A DNA stretch of 64,000 nucleotides from Mastigias papua (lineage: Eukaryota; Cnidaria; Scyphozoa; Rhizostomeae; Mastigiidae), in NCBI GenBank assembly GCA_964019165.1, contig OZ025280.1, positions 8,488,428 through 8,552,427 of the forward strand, read 5' to 3'. Positions within the stretch are counted from its first letter, which is position 1. Every line of letters starts with the position of its first letter. Both the position numbers and the translations under genes were made by a program. Positions 21,393 to 33,700 of this stretch are shown here, one piece after another. The notes under the pieces were generated by a model. The model was given only the letters and a program-made list of their open reading frames with translations. It did no database searches and was not told the DNA's origin.

Positions 21393-22014
21393 ATCATATC
21401 ACGTGTATCCGCATCTGGCTATATATTTCGGATCACCTTTCGGTCGCTATCCGTCGTTTCATACTCTGACGAGTGTCAGACGAAAAAAAGCTTTTCGGTA
21501 TGACTAAAACATGATTCCGCTTTTCGTGCAGTAATTATTTTTTGAAAATTCTTCAAAACCGTTTGTTTTATCAATTTTCTTAATTGACAGTTGCAAACTT
21601 AAGCTAAACAGATTGGTATAGTACGTTCTGTTTTCATAAAAAAGTAATTGATTTGTTGATATTGTTTCAAACTGACTTTTCATTAGGTTTTACTTGTTGC
21701 ATCGAAATATTGAAGTCATAATTGTTTGGGAATCTTGCTGCTTATTAAAGAAAAGGAGCCAGCGTAGAACAATTCTTTTAACTTAATGTATCACGTGATT
21801 GCATAAATCCACCCCCCCCCGGCTAATTCCAATTCCCGCTAATTGAGTTTCCTGGAAAATTCCAACCCCCCATTCCGACCCCCACCAGCAAATGGGCACG
21901 GAAGAGTATGGCGAATGGCAGTCGTATGGCCCATTTACACTGAAACAAAACTTAGAATAATATTAATATTAACTTACTGCATGAGAATGCACCAAGAATT
22001 GCCTATAGAGATTA
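21393..22014. other. No recognised gene; C-rich run near 21811
   Basis: AT-rich sequence with a C10 run near 21811-21820 followed by repeated CTAATTCC/CTAATTGA words. Nothing else supportable. Confidence 0.4.
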
Positions 22015-22345
22015 AAACTCAAGCTTTGAATTCCTGTTAGAAAAAGATCCCTTTACAACGATCCATGTCAAAAATTTGAAAGTGATGTTAACTGAAATGT
22101 TTAAAACTAAAAGTAGTCAAAATCCCGAATGTATGCTAAAAGTTTTTCACTTTTTTAACAACCACTATATTCTCAGATATAATAATGAATTTTTACAACC
22201 CAAAGTAAAAACAATCTCATATGTGATGGAAACTATACGTATCAGAGGGCGGCATTTATGGCAGACACTCCCTACTCATATAGAAATTCTACTTCCCTTG
22301 AAGACTCTGTACCGATCCTATATACCATCACTGGGAGTTTTCTAA
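22015..22345 (+). pseudogene. Non-LTR retrotransposon C-terminal fragment
   Basis: Reads SSFEFLLEKDPFTTIHVKNL, LTEMFKTK, then a tyrosine-rich YILRYNNEF and TISYVMETIRIRG, ending in LWQTLPTHI. This is the C-terminal tail downstream of RT in jockey/L2/CR1-type elements (pattern: LLEKD, IHxRNL, LxTEMxK, YxLR, ETI, LWxxLP). Everything upstream is absent: a 5'-truncated insertion. Confidence 0.75.
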
Positions 22346-24543
22346 CTTACTTCTTTTAGTTCTGTTTGTTATGTTATAAAATTTACTTGTAATCTTAATC
22401 TTGAACATAGTTAAGTTGTTTATTACTGTTAGCAGTAGGCTTTGATTAGCTACCATGTTTTCTATTGTACATAGCTATGTTAGCGCCAACATTAAATAAG
22501 TTGATTATCATTGTTCTTATTATCGATGTGTACTATTGGCGCCAACACTTCACAAAGTCATTGCAATGCTACAAGGCATCCCTGGCAATGACATTTCTTA
22601 ACTTGGAGACGGGGGCTAGCATATGAGCCAGATGATTGAATTAACTGGAGCTATTTTCACGCACGTCCTCTTTTATAGGAATACTACTATTTTGTCTAGT
22701 ATTAGTGCCTGGTGCCAAGGTGGAGCCTTTTGATTAACACGCAGACACGGGCTTAAATACTGACGCATCAACTGACATCATTCATAAAGGAACACTTGAT
22801 TTCGTTACACGAAAACACCCTGTTAATTTCCACCCCGTCTCAACCCGACTTGTACTAATGGCTCACAAACGCCTTTAAAAACCCTAGGGAAATTTGACGC
22901 CCTCATCGAATCTAAGGTCACAATGTCAACTTTATACGAAGCAGATGGACAGTCCAGTTCTCTCTTCAGATATAATACCAACCGTGAATTAGGATTGATC
23001 ACACATCAATTAAATACATTAGCAGAGAAACGTTCAACTAGATTACAGTTTTGTGCACATTTTCCCAGTCGCTTTAAACGCATTAGTGAACTTAAAAATT
23101 TTGACTTTTCATTTTATTTTATTTCACTTTATATACTTTATGCACGGAAACACCCATCAGCCAAAGCTGCTTTTCTTCTAACTTTTCTTCTTTTCTTGAA
23201 AGATAACCGTAACTTTTCTTCAAAGATAACTGTTAAATCTAGGCTGTAGAGACACTGGTGAATAAAAGCAGATAAGGATGAAGTCTATCACCTATTAAAG
23301 CTGGAGGACAGGTAATGCCCTGAACATCCATGTACAAACAAGAGTTCTGAACGGATTTGAATGACTTTGCCAGACGAACCTCACATTGGCTATTGCATAT
23401 GCAAACATATCAGTAGCAATTGCTGAGTCTCACACCTAGATGCATACTATCCCATTGGTGCATTTAGGACTGTCAACTTCTACACGCTACCTATCAAGGT
23501 AAATTTAGAACTTTTTGCTGGAAAAAGACTATGCAGTTTCAATGCTAGCTTGATCAAAAAATTATAATGCAAGAAAAGCGGTTCTACTGGCTTACTATTT
23601 TGAAAATCCATGAACATATATCTGGCTAACGGTAAATTTCCCTGTGATGTCTCACTCGATTTTCAACCATCCTATAGGCCTATTAATTTGCGGAAACGGA
23701 GCCACTAAAGCCTGGTTTCTACTAGGGTAGGTTATGCTAAGTGCTTTATCTTGTCTTACTTAGCATGACAAAGCCAGTAATGTTTCCACCGTGGCTACAA
23801 TGCTAAATGTGCTACATCTATTACCCGCCAAGCTGCTAAAAGAATTTGATTATTTGCGCCTTTATTTTACTAAATTCCACTCTGCAAAAGTTCCACCAAT
23901 GATATAAATTGTAAGGGGCGCTCGATAGGAAGATGTGTTCTGAAGTTTAAATTTAAGTATATTTGCTTGCTTTTGGGATTTGGGATAGGATATAGTCAAA
24001 GTTGAAAATAAGAAGCAGCAAATAGTTTCATTTGATTTCGTTTCGTAAAACATTCGGTAAACTCTGTCTTGAGTAAAATACAACTTTACTGAATGCAAGT
24101 GCTGGCATCCATGGTCAACTCTTAGCATCTGGAAGGAAAGAAAGAGGTTAACTATCAAACTGCACCATGGATGGCATCAACAGACAGGTAAGTTTCTTGT
24201 GTGATCATGTGCCCTTTGATGTACTTTTCACAACTCTCATCTAATAAGAAACAAGAAACACAAATCTACTTGATTTCCAATTTAAAACAAAATATTAAAT
24301 CAAGAAATAAGATGGTAAGTAGGTAGCGTGAAAAATAAAAGAAATATATTACTAGTGTTCAATTGCAGTATATCAAATAGAAGTGATATGTAGCGTCACC
24401 ATACGTACAAGAATGCTAATAAGTGTGGTACAGAGTATAATGCCTTATTAGCTTAGAATACAATATCATCTATCAATTAAGGAGATCAATCTGTTTGCAA
24501 AGTTTGCTGAGTTCATTGAGAGATTTGATCTAAATTCACCAGT
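22346..24543. other. Intergenic sequence downstream of PEX3
   Basis: No gene recognised over 2.2 kb. GGCGCCAACA/AGCGCCAACA words recur near 22480 and 22540. The last part may include the PEX3 3' UTR. Confidence 0.4.
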
Positions 24544-24746
24544 TTAATCATTTGATTCAAGGCTAAATGACTCATAAATATTTGCAGAGAATGAGGCCAC
24601 TGATTCTATTGCAAATAAAGTCTTTAGGAATTGATTGTCTCCATTTTTGAAGATGTGACTGCATTGTGTATTAATAACTGGGATCAGTTTCGGAAGTGGC
24701 ATCTTGAGGTCATGCTCCTGGACGTTATCTGACGAAGATAATGTAC
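24544..24746 (-). CDS. PEX3: PEX3 exon 5 (stop codon)
   Basis: The acceptor CTTCTTTTGCAG precedes 24746. It joins exon 4 in phase and ends at TAA (24546-24544). It codes for MPLPKLIPVIN, LFAIESVASFSANIYESFS, the conserved C-terminus. Confidence 0.92.
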
Positions 24747-27700
24747 CTGCAAAAGAAGTAAATGCAAATGTGATGTCGCACAAATCACCAAGAACGTAAC
24801 AAGTATTGCACACCTTATAGGACAATGAAAGTAACAAGCATGCAACAAGCTCATCATCTACTGTTTCCCTCCTTCATTCGTTCAACATCAATATCACAAT
24901 CATCGTAACTATGACTATCAATATGATAGCTTACTTGAGTGAACATGTTGAAAACTTAGTTCAACTGATTGCATCATGTGCTCTAAGCATTCCTTAACAC
25001 ATTCTGTTAAAACTGTTTGGAAGTCTTCACTCTCAACTACATCCAATGTTTCCGATAATATTTGCTGATATTTTTGCTCATCAAAATAGATGGTTTTCTT
25101 TTTGCACAGATCACTATCCAAAATATAATTGGAAAATTTCGATGTCACGTATGAATTACATGCTCCTCTTGATTCATGAGCAGTACTCATTCTAAAATGA
25201 TCCCAAATATTGAATATCAGCTGCGAGACTTCGTAATGATTCAATTTCGTCTTTAATGGAATTGGCTTTAAAATACCTAAAAAGAAATCATTGGATAATA
25301 TCATGAATAGTCTACATAAACCAATATCCATCAACTAAATCCAACGAATAAAGTTCCCCTACAGTTCCTGTTCTATGCCAAAGCTATGTGGTACTTAATT
25401 CAACTTACGAAAAATCTACTGAGTCATCCGTATATTAGATTATGGCATAAAGAATGACAACTGAACAACCTGAGCTATTTTTTAGCAGCAAAACTATTCC
25501 AGTAGCCACAATGATATTACGCCAATAAGGAAGAGTAGGTATAAGAGTAGTGGCACATTCAAAGAAACATGCTATTTCAAATAGCTAATGCTAGAACGGA
25601 CTTGCACATTATCCATGGTAAATATCCTTAGGCCTTGGCTTCTGTAACACCAACAAGAACACTCATTATAGTTTCAGGTTTGAATAGAAGATTATCAACG
25701 CGATCTTTCATCTCATCAAAATTTCGTCTTTCCATCTTTCCATCTCTTCGCAATTTCATCTCTTCATAATTTCATATTTCACCTATTCATATATTTTCCT
25801 TTTCATCTTTCCCTTTTTTAGATTTTTAAATATCCACTCATTCATCTGTTCTGATGCTCAGTTTTCCTCTCACTCTATAACATTAAACTGGACAAATATA
25901 TTTTGTGCTGGCGTTCACATTAAACACTGTGGCCAAGTTTTCTAGAAAGCTAAGTGAGTAATTTCAAAGCTGTACTTGAAGGGGGGGGGGGGGGAGGGCA
26001 GTGTAAACCTCTAGCTATATTTGGAGAATCTGGAGGCAAAAATAATCCGTAGGAGTTTTGACATGAAGAGGAGAAAACTGCAGCAAAAAGGTAAACTCTC
26101 CTGTAAAGTAGGATTTCACAAAAAATGCATTCGAGGAGAATTTCCAACTGTGTGCGCCTAGTAGCTGGAAGAATGTCTTTTACGTAAAGTCCAACTCCAT
26201 CGTTTTATGTCCAAAGTACCAATGTTGTTAACAAAGTATACCCATCAATGTGTAAGTTGCTTTCATCTGCTACCTTGGTATCTACAATGCCTGCCAAAAG
26301 TCTTGGAACATTCGCTATGATTTACGCTATAGATGAGCTATAGCATCCCCTCCCCCGTTAAACAATGTTGTATGAAGCAAATATGAGCAACTCGAAGGCC
26401 AAAAGTGTTTATAAAGCTATCGGTTTTCGCTATCGAATCAACATTGTTTGAGGGGGAGGGGTTCTACAGTATAAGTGGTGTCAAGGAGAAGCGGCAGGAG
26501 TCGGAAATCAGTACAATTGTGTGGGTGTTCCAACTACTTTTGGCAGGCATTGTAGGTGAGTTTCGGTAATAGATACAAAGTCATACTCACAGAGTTATAA
26601 GTCTCAATGGGGAATACACAAAGGAAATCACGAGCCACAATGCTGTTTAGGCTCTACGTACAGAATTTTAGTATTCCAGATCAGGATTTTTTCAATGGCG
26701 CCACTTAAAAGAAACGATATTAAGATGACCTAATGAGTGTAGTGCATGTACAGACAGTTTATATAAGCATAAAAGAACAGAAGCAATTTCTTGAGTGTAA
26801 CGTCAAAGCTACATACGCAAAAAGGATGAACAGGTAGCAAGGGCGACAATGCCCAAAATCCAGTGGAATATCTTTCTACAGTGAGCAAGCTGTTTGATCT
26901 TGTTAATAGCGCAAAGAAAGAGAGAAATTGGCAGAATGAAAGGATCTGCCTATGAACATTCTGTTTCTTCTGAGAATTTGGGATGAAATTATGCAAATCA
27001 ACAAGGGAACGACTGGCGACTGTGATACTGAAGACCCAAAAAGTTAAAGAAGTTTCGGACCATCACTGCCACTATCAAAAAGCTATTTACGAACACACGA
27101 GGCAAATCAAAATATTCACGTGGCATGACCGCAAACAGGCAGAAATTCTACGAAGAAAGAAATGTTTGGTAGTTAGCAGTATGAGAGGTGAGGATAAAGT
27201 ATGACAGTGGGGGATTCAGACAGAAATCGGACAGGGGCTGAGCATCACGAGTGTAGGCGTGGTGGGCGTGGTAGGCGTGGCCAGTGTAGAAATAGGCCTT
27301 ATGCAATGAAATTATGGAGCGAAATGTTTGATGATCAGTAAAACTCGTGTGCTACAAAGCTTAGGAGCCCTGTTCCAACAATTCATCACAAGATCTGGAC
27401 GATGCTCATTACCTGAAGTGATGGTTCTGCTTATCTGCTTTTAGCTCAAAATTCAGAATAGGAAATCATTTTCAAATCTACCACATTCTGTATCTAAATA
27501 GGCTTGAAATGTACATTGTCAATCCGATCAACCGACCGCACAGAACAACATGATCTAAGAGCTTCAATTTATTTGCTACTGTAACGAAACATATCGTGTG
27601 GCAGTGATGCAAAACATATCATGGCAATCATTATCCTTCAAAGAATGGTCTATTTTGCTTGTATACATGCCAACCACATGGTAAACAGTGCTTAATACTA

Positions 27701-30700
27701 GCGACTTCCTGGGACCCATGGTGATTCTGTTAACACACTACGCATGAGTCACCGAGGCTAAAAGGAAGCAAACAACAACAAAGTGGAGGTCCCTATCCAA
27801 CACTGAGACTTAACTTATGTACCGTGCAGTTGTGTCGAACCAAATCAAGTTGCAGACTTTAGGCTTTTCAAGTAATGACGTGTAGACTAGTCATGAGAGT
27901 CCCTCACTGCCAACAATAAAATGCAAACAGGTTCCAACAGATGCAAGCGGCTCTCAAGTCATCCTGCCTTAACGTAGACACAATAGCTCTTAGCTATGGT
28001 TCTAACCTAAATACAAGCCAGACGCCCCACGTATCAAAATGAACAGTATAACAAAGTGCAATATTTATATACGTATTCCACCTCATACATTCGTTTAAAG
28101 CTAGTTATGGCGCTAAGCATGACCCACTACTCTTATAGTCTGAGCACGTAATTCCTGTTACCTATATTCGCTTGCCTTTAAAGCTTTCTTCACCAATAAT
28201 GCGCTCGTCTATCTTCACACTTAAATCCAAAAGCATTTGATGATAATTTCGAAATAGCAACTTGGCACTGATTTCAGTAAACAAATCGTACATAATGAAC
28301 TCGCATGAAATCTCCGGTATGTGGTTCTGGCTATAGATGCCTGTTAGCACTTTTTTATCATTGTGTGCATTTTACTGGTTGGAATGCACCCAAAGACGTA
28401 CCGGATATCCAACAAAATCATGATTTAAAGACAAAAGATATTCCGAGCCCCCTTGGTCTGTAGAATATTCAATTTGAACGGGGCTCAAAGCGTCCATGAG
28501 AAATTTACTGGCTGCACGTGACTACAGAAATCGTTTAGTATGCAAACATCTGCTAGCATCTTGATCAAAAAACAATCAATATTCCGAGCCCCCCGAGCCC
28601 GTACAATACACCGTTAAAACACATTTCATTTTACCGACCAGGGGGGCATTGGAATATTCATTGTCTTGTGATCAAGATACTTGCAAACGATTGGACACTG
28701 GATGACTTGCTGCGTCACGTGCAGTCAGTAAATTCCTCGATGACGCTTTGAGCCCCCGTCAAATTGAGTATTCTATAGACCACGGGGACTCAGAATATCC
28801 ATCGTCTCTTGATGGAGATCCTGACGAATGATTGGACACCTAATACATATTTCGGCCAATAATAGTCAGCAAAATACATACAGACGCTCTGCTAACATTT
28901 GTTTTCCTACATTCTGCGGACCGAAAAGAGCTGCGATACTTGCAAAGTGTTCTCTGTAGTATCTATATGTAGGAAGATTTGTTAAAGTGAAAGAATATTA
29001 TATTCTTAAATCTGGAAATCTGACAGGGGCGCAAGCCCCCCTAGCCACCGTATGGATCCGCCCCTGTATGAATAAAACCGCAGCAATCCAAAAAGGAAAA
29101 CAACCCCATTGAGAGTTAAATGAAAAGACAACAAAAACCTTAGATTCCAAAGTGAACAGTGATGAACTTACCACTTACGACACCTTTGACGTCATCAATC
29201 ATTTTCAAAATACCATCTTCTAAAAGGAATCTGATGTTATTCATATATTCCCTCTGCAGGCTCGATATGGATTTATCCATTTCTATGTCGTGGATTAATT
29301 CCGAGATATCTGCAGTGCCAGTGAGAGAATCAATACTCTCTAAGTACATATAGCCGCCAATTATGTTCATTTGAACTTGCAAAAACATATACAATGTACA
29401 TGTTGCAATAACAGACGTCATTGTTCGTGAAAACCCAAGCAATTTGAGGTCTTCCCATAATTCCAACTTATTCTGCGGTTGGCTGTTCAAAGCTGCAGTA
29501 ACTTCCTCAATGTTTAGAGCTCCAAAGATTTTGTTTCGCAAAGGAACCAACAGTTGCATGAATGTATTTTTGCATGTTTGTTGATTACTTTCATAGTGAA
29601 ATTGTTTCTTAGCTTGTACTTTGTACCTGTAACAGACGTATACCAAATAAATAAATCAAATTCATACACAAATGCAAATATATAAATAGATACATACATA
29701 TTGGTGGAAGGAGAAGGACAGAGAGTAACAATTGTATATTCCAGATAGTGTTTCTTGTAATTACTAAATATTGAATGTGTTTGGGTTGAAATCTCCTCGA
29801 AAATTCCACAGGGGCTTCTAACTGGCTGCTTCTTCAGGCCACATAATAGCTTTTGCTCCATCTGATCATGATCCATCTGTATGCCCAAGCAATGTCTGAT
29901 GTACTGCGGTTCGATCGATATGCTGCTTGTGAATCTGCTAAGAATTGTCCTACCTTAGGTTGCATGCGATGTAGAACTATATTTGACAAGATCTTGCTCA
30001 GTATTGGAAGTAATATCACTGGTCGCAGGTTGGTAACAGGACCTTTGGTTTTACCAGGCTTCTGCCAGGACACAAGTATGCCTTCGCCCAGTTCTAGTTC
30101 TATTTCATTTTCAAAGGCTTCATTTAGGATTTCTTTGATGGCTTCGAAAAGGGTCAAGGGGCCATATTTTATCATTTCGGCAGATATATTATCAATCCCT
30201 GGGGTTTTATTATTATCTGGTTTATTAATGCTGGCTGATACTTCTTCTATAGATATTTCTTTATTCAATTTTCGAGGCTGTCCATCGTATGGCTTTATGC
30301 TACTGATGTCATCGTCGTTGAAAGTCTTCTCAAAATAATCTCTGACTATTTTGTAGATCTCAGATGGCTTTGTTACGCACTTTTTGTTCTCATCATAAAC
30401 ATAGGGATTTGTAAATGGTTTTTGCTGCAAAATTTTAACAGACTTGTACATCTTAGAAGCGTCTTCCATATGATCAAGCTGACTGAATTTCTGATTTCGT
30501 TCTTGTTCCTTGTTTTGCATGAGTCTATGCTTGATTTCATGCAGGATCTTGTTTCGTTCTTTCTTTATCGCTTTGTAATCAGTGGCATTACAGTGGGATA
30601 AATTTAAACGAAGTTGTTTTTGCTTCTCTGACATTTCTTGAATGTCTTGGTCGCGTATTCTTTGGTTAGGTCCAACTTTCTCGACATATCCTAGATGGTC

Positions 30701-33700
30701 TTGTGCTGAACTTATAATTATTTCTTTTATTGTCTTCCAATCATTACTTTTGCATTGCTGTAACTCTTTCTCGATTTCATTTTTATACTTTGTTGAGAAC
30801 TGACCACACCAAATTGAATTAGCCCCGCCCATTTATATGTTGCTGAGCTATAGTCAGGTTTTATCTTAGATCTGCATGTGCAGTAGTGTTTCCTTTCATG
30901 TGCCTTTAAACCTACATCAGCCTTAAATCACACATAATTGCAACAAGTGCCATCTGATATGGAAAGTAACCCATGAATGTAAGAATTTGACCAATACTAT
31001 TTTATATAACTATATGCTTCTATAGGGCTACATGTTAAGGCCCCTAGAAGTGCTCCTCAAAGTAGCCATTTCCAGGAGATCTTGGAAAAGATTGTTCCAC
31101 CATTTGAACTAAATTGGCACAGTACTCAGTGTCGCTCCAGGCTTGAAGCTGATGCTGCCTTTTTGTCACACAGCTATTTCTCATAAACTCTCTTTGTTTA
31201 GCAATTGCAAAGGGGATCTCTTTACCAAACCAACTCTTTTCCTTCAGGTACTTTTTAATTAACAGTGATGTTTTTAACATTGTAAGTGGTGCAGTCAGTG
31301 AAAGAAAATATAACTATTATGGTGCTCTGGTGATCAATAATGAAAACAATTAAAGATGATATTGTGATTTGACATGGGACTCTGATGTAAATTAAAGGAT
31401 AGCTGGCAAATTGCTGATGTAACCACAGATTTCAAATAAAAGAACACATATAGATAGTGACTATTAGAGAAAACGGAGTATCTGAAGATGCAAGCAGGTC
31501 ACAGAGATGAAGGAGAGATAGAATTAAGAGGATTCAAGGTAAAAAGGGTGAGTGAATTCAAGTACTTGGGGTCCACACTACAGGAAGATGGAGGAGCATC
31601 AAGGGAAGTAGAGAGGAGGATAGCAGCGGGATGGGATGCGTGGAGAAATATGTCAGGAATCCTATGCGATAAGAGAGTGCCTCTATATAGTAAGGGAAAG
31701 ATATATAAAGTGGTAGTTAGACCAGCCTTGTTGTATGGCACAGAAGCACTACCAATAACTAAATGTCAGGAGAAAAAAGCTAATACAGCAGAGATTAGGA
31801 TGCTACGGTAGATGAGAGGACTTACAAGAAAGGATAGGGTGGAAAATGTAACTGTTAGAAAGGAACTTGGAGTAGAAAAAGTGAGCGAAAAGATGAGAGA
31901 GAAAAGATTAAGATGGTTTGGACATGTTTGGAGAAGTGAGGAACAGGGACTGTGCAAGAGAGTGATGGGGCTAAAAGTTGGAAGAAGATCAAGAGGAAGG
32001 CCAAAACGACGCTTTATGGACTGTATAGAAGAAGACCTTAAAATTAAGGGGCTGGAGGTGACTGATGCAGAAGATAGGGAGCTGTGGAGGAGAATGATTC
32101 GCACCGACGACCCTGATTAATCAGGAGAAGCCAGTAGAAGAAGAAGAATATAGAGAGTGACTATTAGGTGTAGGAAGGGAAAAAAATCGAGCATCTGAGT
32201 CCGTTACCAGTAACTGACTCACAATACTTTCTGGTTTATTTTTAAAGGAAGTCATAGCCTATCTAGTAGACTTTTTATTCCACAAGCAAACGCTTTCCCC
32301 ATGCTTGTCTTTTAACCATAAGCTTAGCACAGGAGAGTTACTCAAAAACTTTGAAGTTCTATTTTCTCAAAATTGTGGTAACGGACTCACAAACCAACTT
32401 AACTGTGTTTCTCATCTTTGACCTTTCAAATAAAGCATGTAGACCTGGAACCTTTCTTTTGTTGCATAGAAAAGCCCTTCAAAATTACTGTACAATTATT
32501 CCATCTGAAATGCAGCTTTTATGAGGAATGCTTCTACTCTTCTGAAGTAGAGGTAATTTTGCTCTTTTCACAATTGGTTTTGTGCAAAAGACAGGTACTT
32601 GTCATATGACAGGAAATAGGAAAAACACAAATTTTATTTTTACTGATTGCCAATTTTTGAAAGTAGGAACATCAATCATTCAAACAAAATAGAAACAGAC
32701 AGTTCTTGAATAAGTTGAAATTATTGCTTAGTTGCTAACTTTCACTTGGCCATGCCCTGCAGCATGTTTATTCAAAATAATCCTTAGGATAGTATCATAG
32801 TTATAAATTAATTCATTTAGCTCATGGACCTCTGTATAGCTGTCAACAAAACTTTGCAAGTCATTCAATTTCACTACAGTATATTTTATATGCTTTAAAG
32901 GTACTACATAAGAAAATGTTTTCCATTTCAGATTCATTATCAATCCAATGTCTTTCATTGACTAAAGAGACTTTTAAGAAACTTTTAAAACTAAAATTTG
33001 GCCAAAAATTAAGATACTTTTAGTGCTAAGTCTTGAACCAAGTTTCTTACGAAAATAACATGCAATGTCTTTGCATTCCAGTTTATAGTGTCCTCCACCC
33101 CTGGTTGATGGAGGCTTAATTCTGCATATTAAATAATTACTTATCATGTAAAAGCCTCTGACATAATTCTGGACACTTTTGGCAGAATTGCAAATGAAGT
33201 GGAACAGGATCATACCATTATTTTTTATCTATTATTTTTATTCAATCTGATTTACCCACAATACACAGTGGTTTTGCAAGCGGACATTTGGGATTTTAGC
33301 AACTTTGGATTTAAGTAATATGCCACCAATATTTGAAAAGCACATACTGTCAGCATTCTGGAATGGGCTAACTTATGTCCCAACTCCAAATACTTCACGA
33401 GTTATGCTTATCTGAAGTTGAGTGAATTTACAACTTAATATTTTAGTGAATTCTTGTATAATAAGTTTGTAGAAAGTGGAGGCACATCAATTTTCGATTC
33501 TCAGAGTACCAAAACAAGTAAGAAAGTTTGTAAAAATTAACGGGAATAGTCCTTTGCATAATAGGAAGCTACAAATTAAGTGTTTTGAACAAATTTTTAA
33601 GCTTTTCACCTGTATTTATTGCAAGTGAGCTGGTTCTTGATTAACTTAAGCGGCAAAGTTTAATCATGTTTCAATGTCATTTTTTGTTCCACCACCAATT

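Noticed and set aside
23862..24158. 98-codon minus-strand frame downstream of PEX3
   Set aside because: No domain, beyond the PEX3 stop codon, AT-rich composition as in its surroundings.
31499..32104. Long minus-strand frames opposite the RTE tail
   Set aside because: Low-complexity S/L/F-rich readings complementary to the recognised RTE protein.
32728..33213. Two minus-strand frames in PEX3 intron 1 considered as extra exons
   Set aside because: The phase of exon 1 joins exon 2 directly with a good family match, and neither frame has convincing splice borders.
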